The notes beneath the pieces were generated by a model that was not told the DNA's origin, did no database searches, and saw only the letters and a program-made list of their open reading frames with translations. The translations under genes and the position numbers were made by a program. Below are positions 1-9,043 of a DNA stretch of 64,000 bases, piece by piece (within the stretch, counting starts at the first letter, position 1; each line of letters opens with the position of its first letter). Source of the stretch: Candidatus Neomarinimicrobiota bacterium (GTDB taxonomy: Bacteria; Fidelibacterota; Fidelibacteria; Fidelibacterales; Fidelibacteraceae); contig JAGGVO010000037.1 in the NCBI GenBank assembly GCA_021157965.1, positions 1 through 64,000 of the forward strand. The letters are read 5' to 3'.

Positions 1-127
1 CTTAACAAAACGACCCAATTCCGGAACATTCTATATCCCTTCACGCATACCTGATGGTCCTGTCTGTTCTATCTTTAATATGAGTTAATTGAGAGTAATT
101 TCTGTCAACACTATTCAGGGATGGTCA

Positions 128-190
128 ACTCGCTACTCGCTACTCGTCACTATTTAGTCGGCAGTGGACAGTCGGCTACCCACTGCTCGC
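128..190. repeat. degenerate heptamer repeat tract
   Basis: The 63 bases split exactly into nine 7-base units. The first three are ACTCGCT, ACTCGCT, ACTCGTC, and later units include AGTCGGC, AGTGGAC, AGTCGGC. The tract ends at the base before the stop codon of the esterase gene. It also contains the inverted pair GCAGTGG (161-167) and CCACTGC (180-186), but no T-run follows on the minus strand, so it is not a convincing terminator. Bases 1-127 show nothing else I can name. Confidence 0.6.
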
Positions 191-1768
191 TTACATCATT
201 CTCTTCAACTCACGGATAAGTGCTCTGTACCACTCTTCCGGATGATGTCCTCCGGGAAAATAATGCACAACAGAATTATCGGGGTATCCGGCTTTCAAAG
301 CTCTTGTCGTTATATCCGCTTCATTCAGGTCATATAATCCTGTAGAGATGAATAAGGTAAAATCGGGGTTTTTGTCGTCCGGGAAAACGGGCATATCCAG
401 GGGAGAAAAGAGCAGATAATTCTTCCACAGGGTGTTATCGATAATCATCCTGTCTGTTTCGCCGCTCCAGGCACAAAGCATTCGGTACTCCGGTTTTTTC
501 AAACTTCTGTACCGTTCATCCACCATATAAACCAGTTCTTTCAAGGGTTCTTTTCCTGGAAAAACAACGATGGCAGGAGGAATTGCTCCGCTGAGCATCA
601 GATTTTCCATGAGTGTCCGGATGATGAAAATATTCTGATATGAATTGAGGATATAAAGGGTTCTGTAGCGGGATGAAGCCTGATGATATCCCGGAGGAAG
701 AATCAGGCGAATTCTGTTGCCATTATCTGATATAAACTCATCGATAGCAGATTGAAATGCAAGGGGTGGTTTTGTGATTTCAAAAGCAGGACTCCGGTCC
801 GGCATCGTCAGCACGGAATGGGAAAAGTAGCCGTTTCCTGTATAACGCGGATTAAGATAATCCCTTTCAACTTGATTTCCCATCCGATACAGGTATTCAA
901 TACGGGCTTCCCGGTGAAGAATTGTTTGATAAAAATGGATATGGGTTTTTGGAATCTGCTTCATCCGGCTTTTAGGGGATGTGTCCCAACCGGTTTTATC
1001 AGATAACAGGTAAACCGGTTTATCATCCGACGGTTCGAACCAGAAAAAAGTCGCCAGGGAATCAACGATTAAAGGCATGGGATTACGGGTAACAAAGGCT
1101 TCAAAAGCCTCTGCGACAACGTCGGGGACAGATGATTGCCTGATTTTTCGCATCCAATCCGCATATACGGATGATTCAGGAAAGATGGGATAATCGACTG
1201 ATTTGTGATTTTGCCCCTGTTTCAAGTCCGGCAGAATGATCACTCTGCGATCATAAACAAACCAGGGTTCGGGAAACAGAGAAACCTTGTTAATAAAATC
1301 CGCCAGTGCCTTCGGATCAGCATTATTCCCGGCAACAACAACTTCATGATACCCATCTTTTACTCCTGAAGGAATCAGGGTAAAAAGGAAACGTCCGTGA
1401 ATATCTACTGATTGGTCTCCAATCATTGCCGTATCGCCGTTGAAGATAAAATGTGTCAAAGCAGCTGCCAGGGAATCCTCCGCCTGCAAAAACCAGGTCC
1501 CCGGTTTTTCAGACGATAACAACGGAACAGTTTTTATCGGCAGCTCCCCCCTTTCGATGAGTGTGTGTGCCGTATCCTTCTGAACAGGAAAATTATCAGA
1601 GCAATAAAGTTGCCAGACATCCGTTTTACGAATCTGTTCATTACGGTAATTCCGGGTCCAATCCTGTAAAGTCAATTGCAGAGTCTTTTCATTCAAATCC
1701 GGTGTGCAGGCCGTAAAAAGTATGAGCACTGTGATGAGGTGTAAGACTTTTTTTTGTTCTGTCATCAT
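191..1768 (-). CDS. lipoprotein, esterase-like alpha/beta hydrolase
   Basis: A 525-residue predicted lipoprotein. A short hydrophobic signal ends in a lipobox (LFTAC) near residues 17-21, so it should be anchored in the envelope facing the periplasm or outside. The C-terminal third looks like the esterase D/enterochelin esterase family: LILPPGY near residue 353, a YILN strand, a FISTGLYD acid region and a final GGHHPEEW that fits the catalytic histidine. The expected nucleophile elbow GxSxG is altered: the equivalent segment reads CAWSGE, keeping serine but lacking both flanking glycines. The first half matches nothing I recognise. It follows the GNAT gene by two bases, so the two are probably cotranscribed. 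Substrate unknown; fold call moderately sure, activity uncertain. Confidence 0.6.
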   Translation of the reverse strand: MMTEQKKVLHLITVLILFTACTPDLNEKTLQLTLQDWTRNYRNEQIRKTDVWQLYCSDNFPVQKDTAHTLIERGELPIKTVPLLSSEKPGTWFLQAEDSLAAALTHFIFNGDTAMIGDQSVDIHGRFLFTLIPSGVKDGYHEVVVAGNNADPKALADFINKVSLFPEPWFVYDRRVIILPDLKQGQNHKSVDYPIFPESSVYADWMRKIRQSSVPDVVAEAFEAFVTRNPMPLIVDSLATFFWFEPSDDKPVYLLSDKTGWDTSPKSRMKQIPKTHIHFYQTILHREARIEYLYRMGNQVERDYLNPRYTGNGYFSHSVLTMPDRSPAFEITKPPLAFQSAIDEFISDNGNRIRLILPPGYHQASSRYRTLYILNSYQNIFIIRTLMENLMLSGAIPPAIVVFPGKEPLKELVYMVDERYRSLKKPEYRMLCAWSGETDRMIIDNTLWKNYLLFSPLDMPVFPDDKNPDFTLFISTGLYDLNEADITTRALKAGYPDNSVVHYFPGGHHPEEWYRALIRELKRMM

Positions 1769-1770
1769 TT

Positions 1771-2235
1771 TTACATTTCGTCGTTACGGTTATTCAGGAT
1801 TTTTTTCATTTTTTTATGCCGGATCCCCGCATCCATAAAAACATTGCCAAAGGGAGTGTAGCCGGCTTTCTCATAAAAAGGAAGCGCCTGCACCTGGGCA
1901 TCCAGTTCCACACTCTTGAGCCCCTTCTCCATGGCCTTTTTTTCCAGCACTTCCATCATGAGGAGACCGAAACCCCGTCCCCGATAGGTTTTCAACACGG
2001 CAATTCTGCCAATATGTCCATCGGGAATCAATCGGCCGGTTGCCACCGGTTTATAAAATCCATCTCCGGTTTTCAAGTAAAGCAGAATGTGAAGTGAAAC
2101 GGGGTCAAAACGGTCCAGTTCTTCTTCCGCGGGAACCTTCTGTTCTTCAACAAACACCTTAAAACGTATGTTTTTTATTACTCGCCGGGCTGCATGTTCC
2201 TGCCAGCGATGGAGTGTAATTTTTGTTTCATCCAT
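1771..2235 (-). CDS. GNAT N-acetyltransferase, ElaA/YjcF-like
   Basis: A 154-residue single-domain acetyltransferase of the GNAT fold, expected to move an acetyl group from acetyl-CoA to an amine. The N-terminal pattern IRFKVFVEEQKVPAEEELD is typical of the ElaA/YjcF branch. The acetyl-CoA loop is seen as RGRGFGLLMMEVLE (Q/RxxGxG/A) around residue 85, followed by the YEKAGY strand turn near residue 125. Length is normal for the family. The acceptor is unknown for most members, so no substrate is claimed. It is the first gene of a two-gene minus-strand unit with the downstream lipoprotein esterase and diverges from mltF across a 70-base promoter region. Confidence 0.8.
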   Translation of the reverse strand: MDETKITLHRWQEHAARRVIKNIRFKVFVEEQKVPAEEELDRFDPVSLHILLYLKTGDGFYKPVATGRLIPDGHIGRIAVLKTYRGRGFGLLMMEVLEKKAMEKGLKSVELDAQVQALPFYEKAGYTPFGNVFMDAGIRHKKMKKILNNRNDEM

Positions 2236-2255
2236 TCAATTTCAGGGACTTAATG

Positions 2256-2284
2256 TTGACATATTCATTTGAAGCAGGTATAAT
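2256..2284 (+). promoter_or_regulatory. consensus sigma-70 promoter of mltF
   Basis: TTGACA at 2256-2261 and TATAAT at 2279-2284 are separated by exactly 17 bases, a perfect match to the housekeeping consensus. Transcription would begin near 2291, leaving only about 15 bases before the TTG start proposed for mltF. Confidence 0.75.
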
Positions 2285-2305
2285 CACAGAAAAAATATAC
2301 CCAAC

Positions 2306-3751
2306 TTGAACAATTATACAAAAAAAAGTGGAAATCACACACTACAACATCGCCTGATCCTCATCATCTCGGTCTGTTTTTTATTTCTCGTGACGGTGGG
2401 AATTGTATTGGACAGTCTTTTTCTGTCCAGTCTGAAAACCATCCGCAAACGAAAAAAAATCATTGTACTCACGACCAATACCTCTTCCACCTATTATTAC
2501 GGAACAGACGGTCCAAAGGGAATGGAATATGAACTGGCAACGTTATTTGCCCGGTCCCTCGGTGTTGAAATGGAGTTCCGGATCAAGCATAATATCAACG
2601 AAGTCCTGCAAGCTATTCAGAATGGAGAAGGCGACATCGCTGCTGCAGGAATGACCCGCACACGGGAGAGATTGAACCAATACTTGTTTGGACCGACATA
2701 TTATGAAGTAACTCAGTATGTTGTGGGAAAACGTTTCGGGATTCTTCCCCGTTCCATGGAAGAATTACTTCAGTTTAAACCGGTTATTGTAGCAGGGACA
2801 AGCTTTGAGGAGAATTTAAAACGGCTGAAAAAAGAGTACCCCGGATTGGAATGGGATACTACAACCGTTTTATCCACCGAACAGATTCTGGAAAAGGTCT
2901 GGCTGGGAGAGATCGATGTCACGATTTGTGATGACAAAATCATTTCCCTCTACCGCCGATATTTTCCGGAACTGATTCCATTGTTTCCGGTCAGCGAAGC
3001 GGAAGATGTTGCCTGGATTTTTCGCAGAAACGGGTATGATTTGAAGCTATATGCAGAAAAATGGTTTAAAAGAATAAAAAAGAGCGGATATCTGGATGAG
3101 CTTGTAGCAAAATATTTTGGGTATTATGAGTTATTCGATTATTTTGATATCCGGACATTTCACTGGCGTATAGAAACCCGCCTGCCTCTGTACCGGAAAT
3201 GGTTTGAAGAAGCAGGCGAAAAATACAACATCCCGTGGACTCTCCTGGCGGCCCAATCCTATCAGGAATCCCACTGGAATTCCCAGGCTACCAGTCCTAC
3301 CGGGGTCCGGGGACTCATGATGCTCACCCAAACGACGGCTAAGGCTGTCGATGTGTCAAACCGTCTGGATCCGAAACAAAGTATCTTCGGAGGCGCCCGT
3401 TATCTGGCAGGATTGATCGACCGAATTCCTTTGTCTGTCCAGCCTAATGACCGGTATCTTTTTGCCCTTGCGGCTTATAATGTAGGATTTGGTCATTTGA
3501 CGGATGCCCGCAGACTGGCAACAGAGCTGGGAAAAAATCCCGATTCCTGGCATGATCTGAAATCGGTCCTTCCCCTTTTGAATCAGCCAAAATATTACCC
3601 AAAACTGACATTTGGTTATGCGAGGGGCATGGAGCCGGTCCGTTACGTAGAAAGAATTATCAACTACCGGGATATCCTTGAACAAACCCTGTTCCAACCG
3701 AAGGAGCTGAATCCGGATTCCACAAGTACGAAACCTTCTCAAGAGAAATGA
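2306..3751 (+). CDS. mltF: membrane-bound lytic murein transglycosylase F
   Basis: A 481-residue two-domain enzyme that cleaves the MurNAc-GlcNAc bond of peptidoglycan to give 1,6-anhydro products. It opens with one transmembrane/signal segment (about residues 15-38). Then comes a solute-binding-protein-like domain (family 3; about 50-270), with EYELATLFARSLGVE and GEGDIAAAGMTRTRER typical of MltF. The C-terminal SLT lysozyme-like domain (about 290-450) has the catalytic glutamate in AAQSYQESHWNSQA, followed by GVRGLMMLT and ALAAYNVGFGH. The start is a TTG without a clear ribosome site; no later in-frame ATG would preserve the membrane segment. It heads a plus-strand cell-wall cluster 13 bases ahead of an amidase-like lipoprotein. 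Confidence 0.9.
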   Translation: MNNYTKKSGNHTLQHRLILIISVCFLFLVTVGIVLDSLFLSSLKTIRKRKKIIVLTTNTSSTYYYGTDGPKGMEYELATLFARSLGVEMEFRIKHNINEVLQAIQNGEGDIAAAGMTRTRERLNQYLFGPTYYEVTQYVVGKRFGILPRSMEELLQFKPVIVAGTSFEENLKRLKKEYPGLEWDTTTVLSTEQILEKVWLGEIDVTICDDKIISLYRRYFPELIPLFPVSEAEDVAWIFRRNGYDLKLYAEKWFKRIKKSGYLDELVAKYFGYYELFDYFDIRTFHWRIETRLPLYRKWFEEAGEKYNIPWTLLAAQSYQESHWNSQATSPTGVRGLMMLTQTTAKAVDVSNRLDPKQSIFGGARYLAGLIDRIPLSVQPNDRYLFALAAYNVGFGHLTDARRLATELGKNPDSWHDLKSVLPLLNQPKYYPKLTFGYARGMEPVRYVERIINYRDILEQTLFQPKELNPDSTSTKPSQEK

Positions 3752-3764
3752 GGCCCTGAAGAAA

Positions 3765-6700
3765 ATGAAAAAACTTTACCTGATTGTATTATTTCTGTCC
3801 CTGACATCCTGTGCTACTTTAACAATTTTCCCCTCGAAAAAAGCACCGATCCATCCGGATAACGGCACGGTGTATCGATTGTACACCCGAATCAGTGATT
3901 ATCTCGATGGTATTCGAAAAGACCCCGTCCACAGGTTGATTCCCCTTTATGCCCATTTGGATTCGCTGTCATATCTTGAGGAAAAGAATACGATTGAACT
4001 TTATATGAACAGTGCTTTTGCTTTCAAACCCTACCGTGAAGATGAGGTGAACTGGTTGCGGTCACAAATTCTCAGATCCGCCGGTTGGCGTTTCAGGGAT
4101 TCAAAAGTCATGATTTACAGCAACGGTTATGAATTGTATGAACTCGTACCAAATTATTTCCGCCGGGATACGGCAAATTACGACAAAGCCCGCATGGCAA
4201 AACCGAAAAAAGTTCCTCCTGTTCCCCTGATCCGCTATCCCGATCATCCGGTCCGTCCTTACAATGGCTTATACGGTTCTCACATCGCCCTGTGGCACAG
4301 TCACGGCTGGTATTATGAAAACAGTCTGGATCGCTGGGAATGGCAAAGAGCCCGTGTATTCCAGATTGTGGAAGATATCTATCCCATGGCATATACCCTT
4401 CCCTTTCTGGCCCCAATGCTGGAGAATGCCGGCGGTACCGTTCTTTTTCCCCGTGAGAGGAATATACAAACTTACGAAGTCATTGTAGATGATGATACAT
4501 CAACCGGGAACTCTTATGTAAAATACAGTCAAAGGATCCATCATGGAGGATCCCCCGGTTTCTCCATGGGAAATCCTCCCTATGAAAAAGGCGAAAATCC
4601 TTTTCTTTCGGGAAAATGGTCCTTTATGCTTTCTGATACGGTGGTCTCCGATTCCATATTATATGTACCGGACATCCCCGAAACCGGCGATTATGCCCTG
4701 TACCTTTCCTGGGCGGATACATCTGATGCTGTAAACGACGCCGAATACATTGTGCGCCATGCCGGAGGGAAAACCCGCATACTGGCGAATCAGAAGATGG
4801 GGTATCACACATGGGTTTATGCCGGGACATATCATTTTTATGAGGGATTAAACCCGGAATCGGGTTCTGTTGTGTTAACAAATTTCTGCAAATTTCCCGG
4901 TAAAGTCATTTCGGCTGATGCGGTACGGCTTGGCGGGGGGATGGGGAATGTCTCCCGGAACGGCCGGATAAGTCATCGTCCACGTTTTGTTGAAGGAGCC
5001 CGTTATTACCTCCAATATGCCGGATTTCCCGACACATTGGTTTATAATCTGAATGATGATACGCTGGATTATAACGATGATTATCAGTGCCGGGGAGCCT
5101 GGGTGAATTACCTGGGGGGAACGTATGCTGATTCAGCCCGAAAAAATCTGAAAGGCCTGAATATCCCTGTGGATTTGTCCCTCGCTTTTCACACTGATGC
5201 CGGATCAGCCAAAAATGATACGGTTATCGGAACGTTGATGATTTACAGCTCAAAGGGCCTGAATGATACTCTTTTATTTCCGAATGGAGTGAATCGCATT
5301 GCAAGCCGGGATTTTGCCGATATTTTACAGACACAGATCGTCGACGATTTGCAACGTTTGTATGACCCGATATGGAACCGTCGCGGGTTGTGGGACCGGA
5401 AATACAACGAAGCCTGGAAGCCCAACGTTCCGGCCGGGCTTCTGGAGCTCTTATCCCATCATAACTTTTTGGATATGAAATTCGGGCTGGATCCATACTT
5501 CCGCTTTGATGTTTCACGGGCGATTTACAAGGCAATCCTGAAATTCCTGGCTACATCCCAAAACCGCGCCTATACGGTCCAACCCCTTCCTGTTAAGGAT
5601 TTTGCTGTCCTGCTTCAGGGTAATGATCTGAAACTGAGCTGGCGCGGAGTCAGTGATCCGCTGGAGCCTTCTGCAGATCCTGAATATTATCTGGTTTACA
5701 CCCGGACAAACAACGGGACTTTCGGAGCACCGCGTATATGCAGTGATCCTTTTCTGACTATCCCATCAATCGAAAAAAATACGGTTCACAGTTTCAGGGT
5801 GACGGCAGTGAACAGCGGCGGAGAAAGTTTTCCATCTGTGGTTTTATCTGCAGGTATATCCGAAGGAACAGACACAGCTCTTGTGATATACAATTTCGAC
5901 CGGGTCAGTGCCCCGGCAACACTTGAAAAAAATCCCATTGCCGGTTTTGCCGATTTTCTGGACCAGGGTGTCCCCTGGGGACGGGATGTGAGTTATGTGG
6001 GATCTCAGTATGAATTTAACAGGAATGTGAAATGGCTGGATGATGATAATCCCGGACACGGGGCCAGTTTTGCAGATTATGAAACAAAGATAATCGCCGG
6101 TAATACCTTTGATTATACGGCAATTCACGGACAGGCACTTCTGGCGCAAGGATATTCTTTTGCTTCCTGTCAGACCGGTGTATTACAGGATTCTTCATTT
6201 TCAGTCTCCCCCTATTCACTCCTTGATGTGATAAATGGCGAACAAAAAACCACGCCCGGAGTCAAGGAGTACCGGAAACCGCGGTACCGTGTGTGGACTC
6301 CTGCATTGAAAAGGCTGTTGACAGACTATTCAAGGCAAAAAAATGGGATAATTTTTGTCAGTGGCGCTTATATCGGGACCGATGCCATGGCATACCCCGA
6401 GGATCAGAAATTCTGTGAAGAAATTCTCAAATTTACATGGCGCACAAACTATGCCTCAAGAAGCGGAGAAATTCGTGCAGTGGAAAGCTCTTCAGATACC
6501 CCGTCCGTCTTTACCTATGTTTCAGAATTGAATGATACCCTGTATGCCGTGGAATCCCCGGACGGAATTGAACCCGTCAAAGACCTTGCTGCCAAAACTC
6601 TGTTCCGTTACACAGATAATAATATCAGTGCCGGATCTCTGTATCATGGTGATTATTCAGTTATTGCACTGGGGATTCCCTTTGAATCCATCCCCGGCAC

Positions 6701-6773
6701 CCAAGAACGGAATGCTTTATTAAATTATATCTTAAAAACCATTTCACACATAAAGAAAGGTAACAATGAATAA
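3765..6773 (+). CDS. golvesin-domain lipoprotein, N-acetylmuramoyl-L-alanine amidase-like
   Basis: A 1002-residue lipoprotein: a 20-residue signal ends in lipobox LTSC. Residues about 150-280 and 420-600 show the split catalytic pattern of an Amidase_3-type zinc hydrolase as found in FCB proteins often labelled 'xanthan lyase': WHSHGWYY, WEWQRARVFQIVED, FPRERN and SLAFHTDAGS (compare SIHADA). A golvesin C-terminal-like beta domain is inserted at about 270-390. A fibronectin type III domain follows near 615-700, and the rest is an uncharacterised C-terminal domain. The likely role is cutting the bond between MurNAc and the peptide stem in the periplasm, which suits its place beside MltF. Polysaccharide lyase activity is the historical alternative label, which I think less likely. 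Confidence 0.7.
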   Translation: MKKLYLIVLFLSLTSCATLTIFPSKKAPIHPDNGTVYRLYTRISDYLDGIRKDPVHRLIPLYAHLDSLSYLEEKNTIELYMNSAFAFKPYREDEVNWLRSQILRSAGWRFRDSKVMIYSNGYELYELVPNYFRRDTANYDKARMAKPKKVPPVPLIRYPDHPVRPYNGLYGSHIALWHSHGWYYENSLDRWEWQRARVFQIVEDIYPMAYTLPFLAPMLENAGGTVLFPRERNIQTYEVIVDDDTSTGNSYVKYSQRIHHGGSPGFSMGNPPYEKGENPFLSGKWSFMLSDTVVSDSILYVPDIPETGDYALYLSWADTSDAVNDAEYIVRHAGGKTRILANQKMGYHTWVYAGTYHFYEGLNPESGSVVLTNFCKFPGKVISADAVRLGGGMGNVSRNGRISHRPRFVEGARYYLQYAGFPDTLVYNLNDDTLDYNDDYQCRGAWVNYLGGTYADSARKNLKGLNIPVDLSLAFHTDAGSAKNDTVIGTLMIYSSKGLNDTLLFPNGVNRIASRDFADILQTQIVDDLQRLYDPIWNRRGLWDRKYNEAWKPNVPAGLLELLSHHNFLDMKFGLDPYFRFDVSRAIYKAILKFLATSQNRAYTVQPLPVKDFAVLLQGNDLKLSWRGVSDPLEPSADPEYYLVYTRTNNGTFGAPRICSDPFLTIPSIEKNTVHSFRVTAVNSGGESFPSVVLSAGISEGTDTALVIYNFDRVSAPATLEKNPIAGFADFLDQGVPWGRDVSYVGSQYEFNRNVKWLDDDNPGHGASFADYETKIIAGNTFDYTAIHGQALLAQGYSFASCQTGVLQDSSFSVSPYSLLDVINGEQKTTPGVKEYRKPRYRVWTPALKRLLTDYSRQKNGIIFVSGAYIGTDAMAYPEDQKFCEEILKFTWRTNYASRSGEIRAVESSSDTPSVFTYVSELNDTLYAVESPDGIEPVKDLAAKTLFRYTDNNISAGSLYHGDYSVIALGIPFESIPGTQERNALLNYILKTISHIKKGNNE

Positions 6774-6987
6774 TCAAACCCGATTAAACTACACGTGTCC
6801 CAAATGCGGTAATACGGATTATGAGGTGGATCAAATTCGGACAACCGGCGGAGGATTCAGTAAAATTTTCGATGTACAGAACAAAAAATTTGTTGCCGTA
6901 AGCTGTACACGCTGCAGATACACTGAGCTCTACAAATCGGAAACGACGGCTCTGGGAAATATTTTTGATTTCTTAACCCGTGGTTAG
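6766..6987 (+). CDS. small zinc-ribbon protein
   Basis: A 73-residue protein with two CxxC knuckles, CPKCGN near residue 10 and CTRC near residue 47, separated by a hydrophilic hairpin (TTGGGFSKIFDVQNKKF). This is the layout of the predicted nucleic-acid-binding Zn-ribbon family (PF09855-like). Its ATG overlaps the end of the amidase gene by eight bases, and GAAAGG precedes it, so translation is probably coupled to that gene. Its own end overlaps the tail of hutU by four bases, in convergent orientation. The biochemical role of the family is not known. Confidence 0.75.
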   Translation: MNNQTRLNYTCPKCGNTDYEVDQIRTTGGGFSKIFDVQNKKFVAVSCTRCRYTELYKSETTALGNIFDFLTRG

Positions 6988-9002
6988 TGCTCCGGGTTTC
7001 TGTCCATAATTTCTGTCAATAATGCATCATCTGCCTTATAGGGCATGGTAATGTGTCCGTCTGTATGGTTTTCATTCCATATTCGGGCTGTTTTTATTGC
7101 CGGTTCATTGCCAGACCAGCTCCGGCGGGCCACCCCGCCCATCACATCCCAGGAGAGTCCGGATTTTATAACCCGGTCTGCTTTGTCGCTGCCATCCAGT
7201 AAAATACCGTTCCCGCCGTTACTGGCACGACCAATCCCCACACCGCCACCATTTGATAAGACGACAAGGGTCATGCCCCTGGCAATATTTCCCCCAAAAC
7301 ACTGGACAGACATATCGGCGGTGATGCGGCTGCCGTCGTAAATGTTAGCTGTCTCCCGAAAAGGCGAATCGGTCCCGGAAACATCATGATGATCCCGTCC
7401 CAGCAAAACAGGGCCGATTTCTCCTTTGCGAACCAGATCATTGAATTTCAGGGCAATCTTAATCCGGCCCTCTTCATCTGCATATAAAATTCTGGCTTTT
7501 GTCCCAACAACCAGATTGTTTTGATCCGCCGTATCAATCCAGTGATAATTATCCCTGTGAAGTGAACTCTTTGAAGGATCTATACAAGACAAAGCCGCCT
7601 GGTCCGTTTTCCGCAAATCTTCATCTTTCCGGCTCAGACAGACCCAGCGGAAAGGACCAAATCCCCGATCAAAGCAGACGGGACCCATGATATCTTCCAC
7701 GTATGAGGGCCAAATAAAGCCCTCTGATACATCTTTACCGTTTTTGGCTACTCTTACCTCACCTGCTTCGAAAATGCTCGCCATGAAGCTGTTTCCGTAA
7801 TCCCAAAAATGAGCACCTTTTTGAACGAGTCTTTGAATACACTCAAAGTGGCGTTTCAGGGAAACATTCACTTTTTCTCTAAATCGGGAAGGATTTGATT
7901 TTAGAAGTTCCCTGCCCTCTTCAAAACTCATGCCGGCAGGTGTATATCCTCCCTCATAGACGGCGTGGCAGGATGTCTGGTCGGACAACAGTTCGACAGG
8001 GACATTATTTCCTGCGCAATATTCCAGTAAATCCACCACATTGCCATAATAAGCAATGGAGACAGCTTGTTTCTTTTTCTTATACTTTAACGCTGATTCA
8101 ACAACTTTATTCAAATCATCGCTGATTTCGGAGACCCACCCCTGGTCATAGCGGGTCTTAATTCTTGATTGATCCACTTCAGCGATTATGCCGACTCCTC
8201 CGGCAATTTCGACAGCTTTTGCCTGGGCACCACTCATTCCGCCTAATCCGGAAGAAATGAAAAGAACACCTGCCAGATCTTTATTCTCAGGAATTCCAAG
8301 GTATTTTCTGCCTGCATTCAGCAGCGTAATATACGTTCCGTGGACTATTCCCTGTGGACCGATATACATCCAGCCTCCGGCGGTCATCTGACCGTAATTA
8401 CTCACTCCCAGGGCGGCGCATTTGTGGAAATTTTCCGGATTATCCCAGGCACCCACAAGGAGACCGTTAGTAGAGATAACCCGGGGGGCGTTTTCATGGG
8501 ACGGAAAGAGTCCAACCGGGTGTCCGCTGCTTACAACGAGCGTCTGGTCTTCCCTCATGATTTCCAGATATTGTTTTACCAGACGGTACTGCATCCAGTT
8601 TTGGAAAATTTGTCCCGTCTCCCCATAGGTTACCAGTTCATAAGGATAGAGTGCCACATCAGGATCCAGATTGTTATCGATATTCACCTGCAAAGCCCTG
8701 GCAGGAAGAATTCCCTTATAGGAATCTACAGGTCTGCCCCAAAGGCGCTCTGTCGGTTTATACCTATACCCGTAAATCCGTCCCCGTGTTTTCAATTCAT
8801 GTAAAAACTCCGGGGCTAAAGTTTCATGAAGTTCGCGTGGTATATACCGAAGGGCATTCTTCAGTGCCTGGCGTGTTTCTTTTTCATTCAGCCTGAAACC
8901 CCGATCCGGAGCACGGCGGATGGACGGATCAAAAACCGGATCCGGAGGCAATTCCTTTGAAAGACCGATGGCCATCATGGATCCCTGATTTTCTTTTTTC
9001 AT
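6984..9002 (-). CDS. hutU: urocanate hydratase, long form
   Basis: Urocanase converts urocanate to 4-imidazolone-5-propionate in histidine degradation, using tightly bound NAD as an electrophile. At 672 residues this is the long form, close in length to animal urocanases and about 115 residues longer than the usual bacterial enzyme of about 555. Visible signatures are GGMSGAQAKAVEIAGGVG (NAD-binding Rossmann insert), DQSRIKTRYDQGWV, DQTSCHAVYEGGY, and GFGPFRWVCLSRKDEDLRKTD, whose cysteine fits the conserved active-site position. An AGAGGT ribosome site lies a few bases before the ATG. No hutH, hutI or hutG lies in the window, so the pathway partners are elsewhere or missing. It follows the SGNH operon by 41 bases on the same strand, probably without functional linkage. 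Confidence 0.93.
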   Translation of the reverse strand: MKKENQGSMMAIGLSKELPPDPVFDPSIRRAPDRGFRLNEKETRQALKNALRYIPRELHETLAPEFLHELKTRGRIYGYRYKPTERLWGRPVDSYKGILPARALQVNIDNNLDPDVALYPYELVTYGETGQIFQNWMQYRLVKQYLEIMREDQTLVVSSGHPVGLFPSHENAPRVISTNGLLVGAWDNPENFHKCAALGVSNYGQMTAGGWMYIGPQGIVHGTYITLLNAGRKYLGIPENKDLAGVLFISSGLGGMSGAQAKAVEIAGGVGIIAEVDQSRIKTRYDQGWVSEISDDLNKVVESALKYKKKKQAVSIAYYGNVVDLLEYCAGNNVPVELLSDQTSCHAVYEGGYTPAGMSFEEGRELLKSNPSRFREKVNVSLKRHFECIQRLVQKGAHFWDYGNSFMASIFEAGEVRVAKNGKDVSEGFIWPSYVEDIMGPVCFDRGFGPFRWVCLSRKDEDLRKTDQAALSCIDPSKSSLHRDNYHWIDTADQNNLVVGTKARILYADEEGRIKIALKFNDLVRKGEIGPVLLGRDHHDVSGTDSPFRETANIYDGSRITADMSVQCFGGNIARGMTLVVLSNGGGVGIGRASNGGNGILLDGSDKADRVIKSGLSWDVMGGVARRSWSGNEPAIKTARIWNENHTDGHITMPYKADDALLTEIMDRNPEH

Positions 9003-9043
9003 GACAGATACCTCTGTAATTATTTTAATTGCTACTATTGAAT

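Noticed and set aside
161-186. Hairpin GCAGTGG/CCACTGC after the esterase gene as a terminator
   Set aside because: No T-run follows on the minus strand, and the pairing is a by-product of the heptamer repeat.
8340-8804. 154-codon open frame antisense to hutU
   Set aside because: It is fully contained in hutU and its product is unlike any protein I know.
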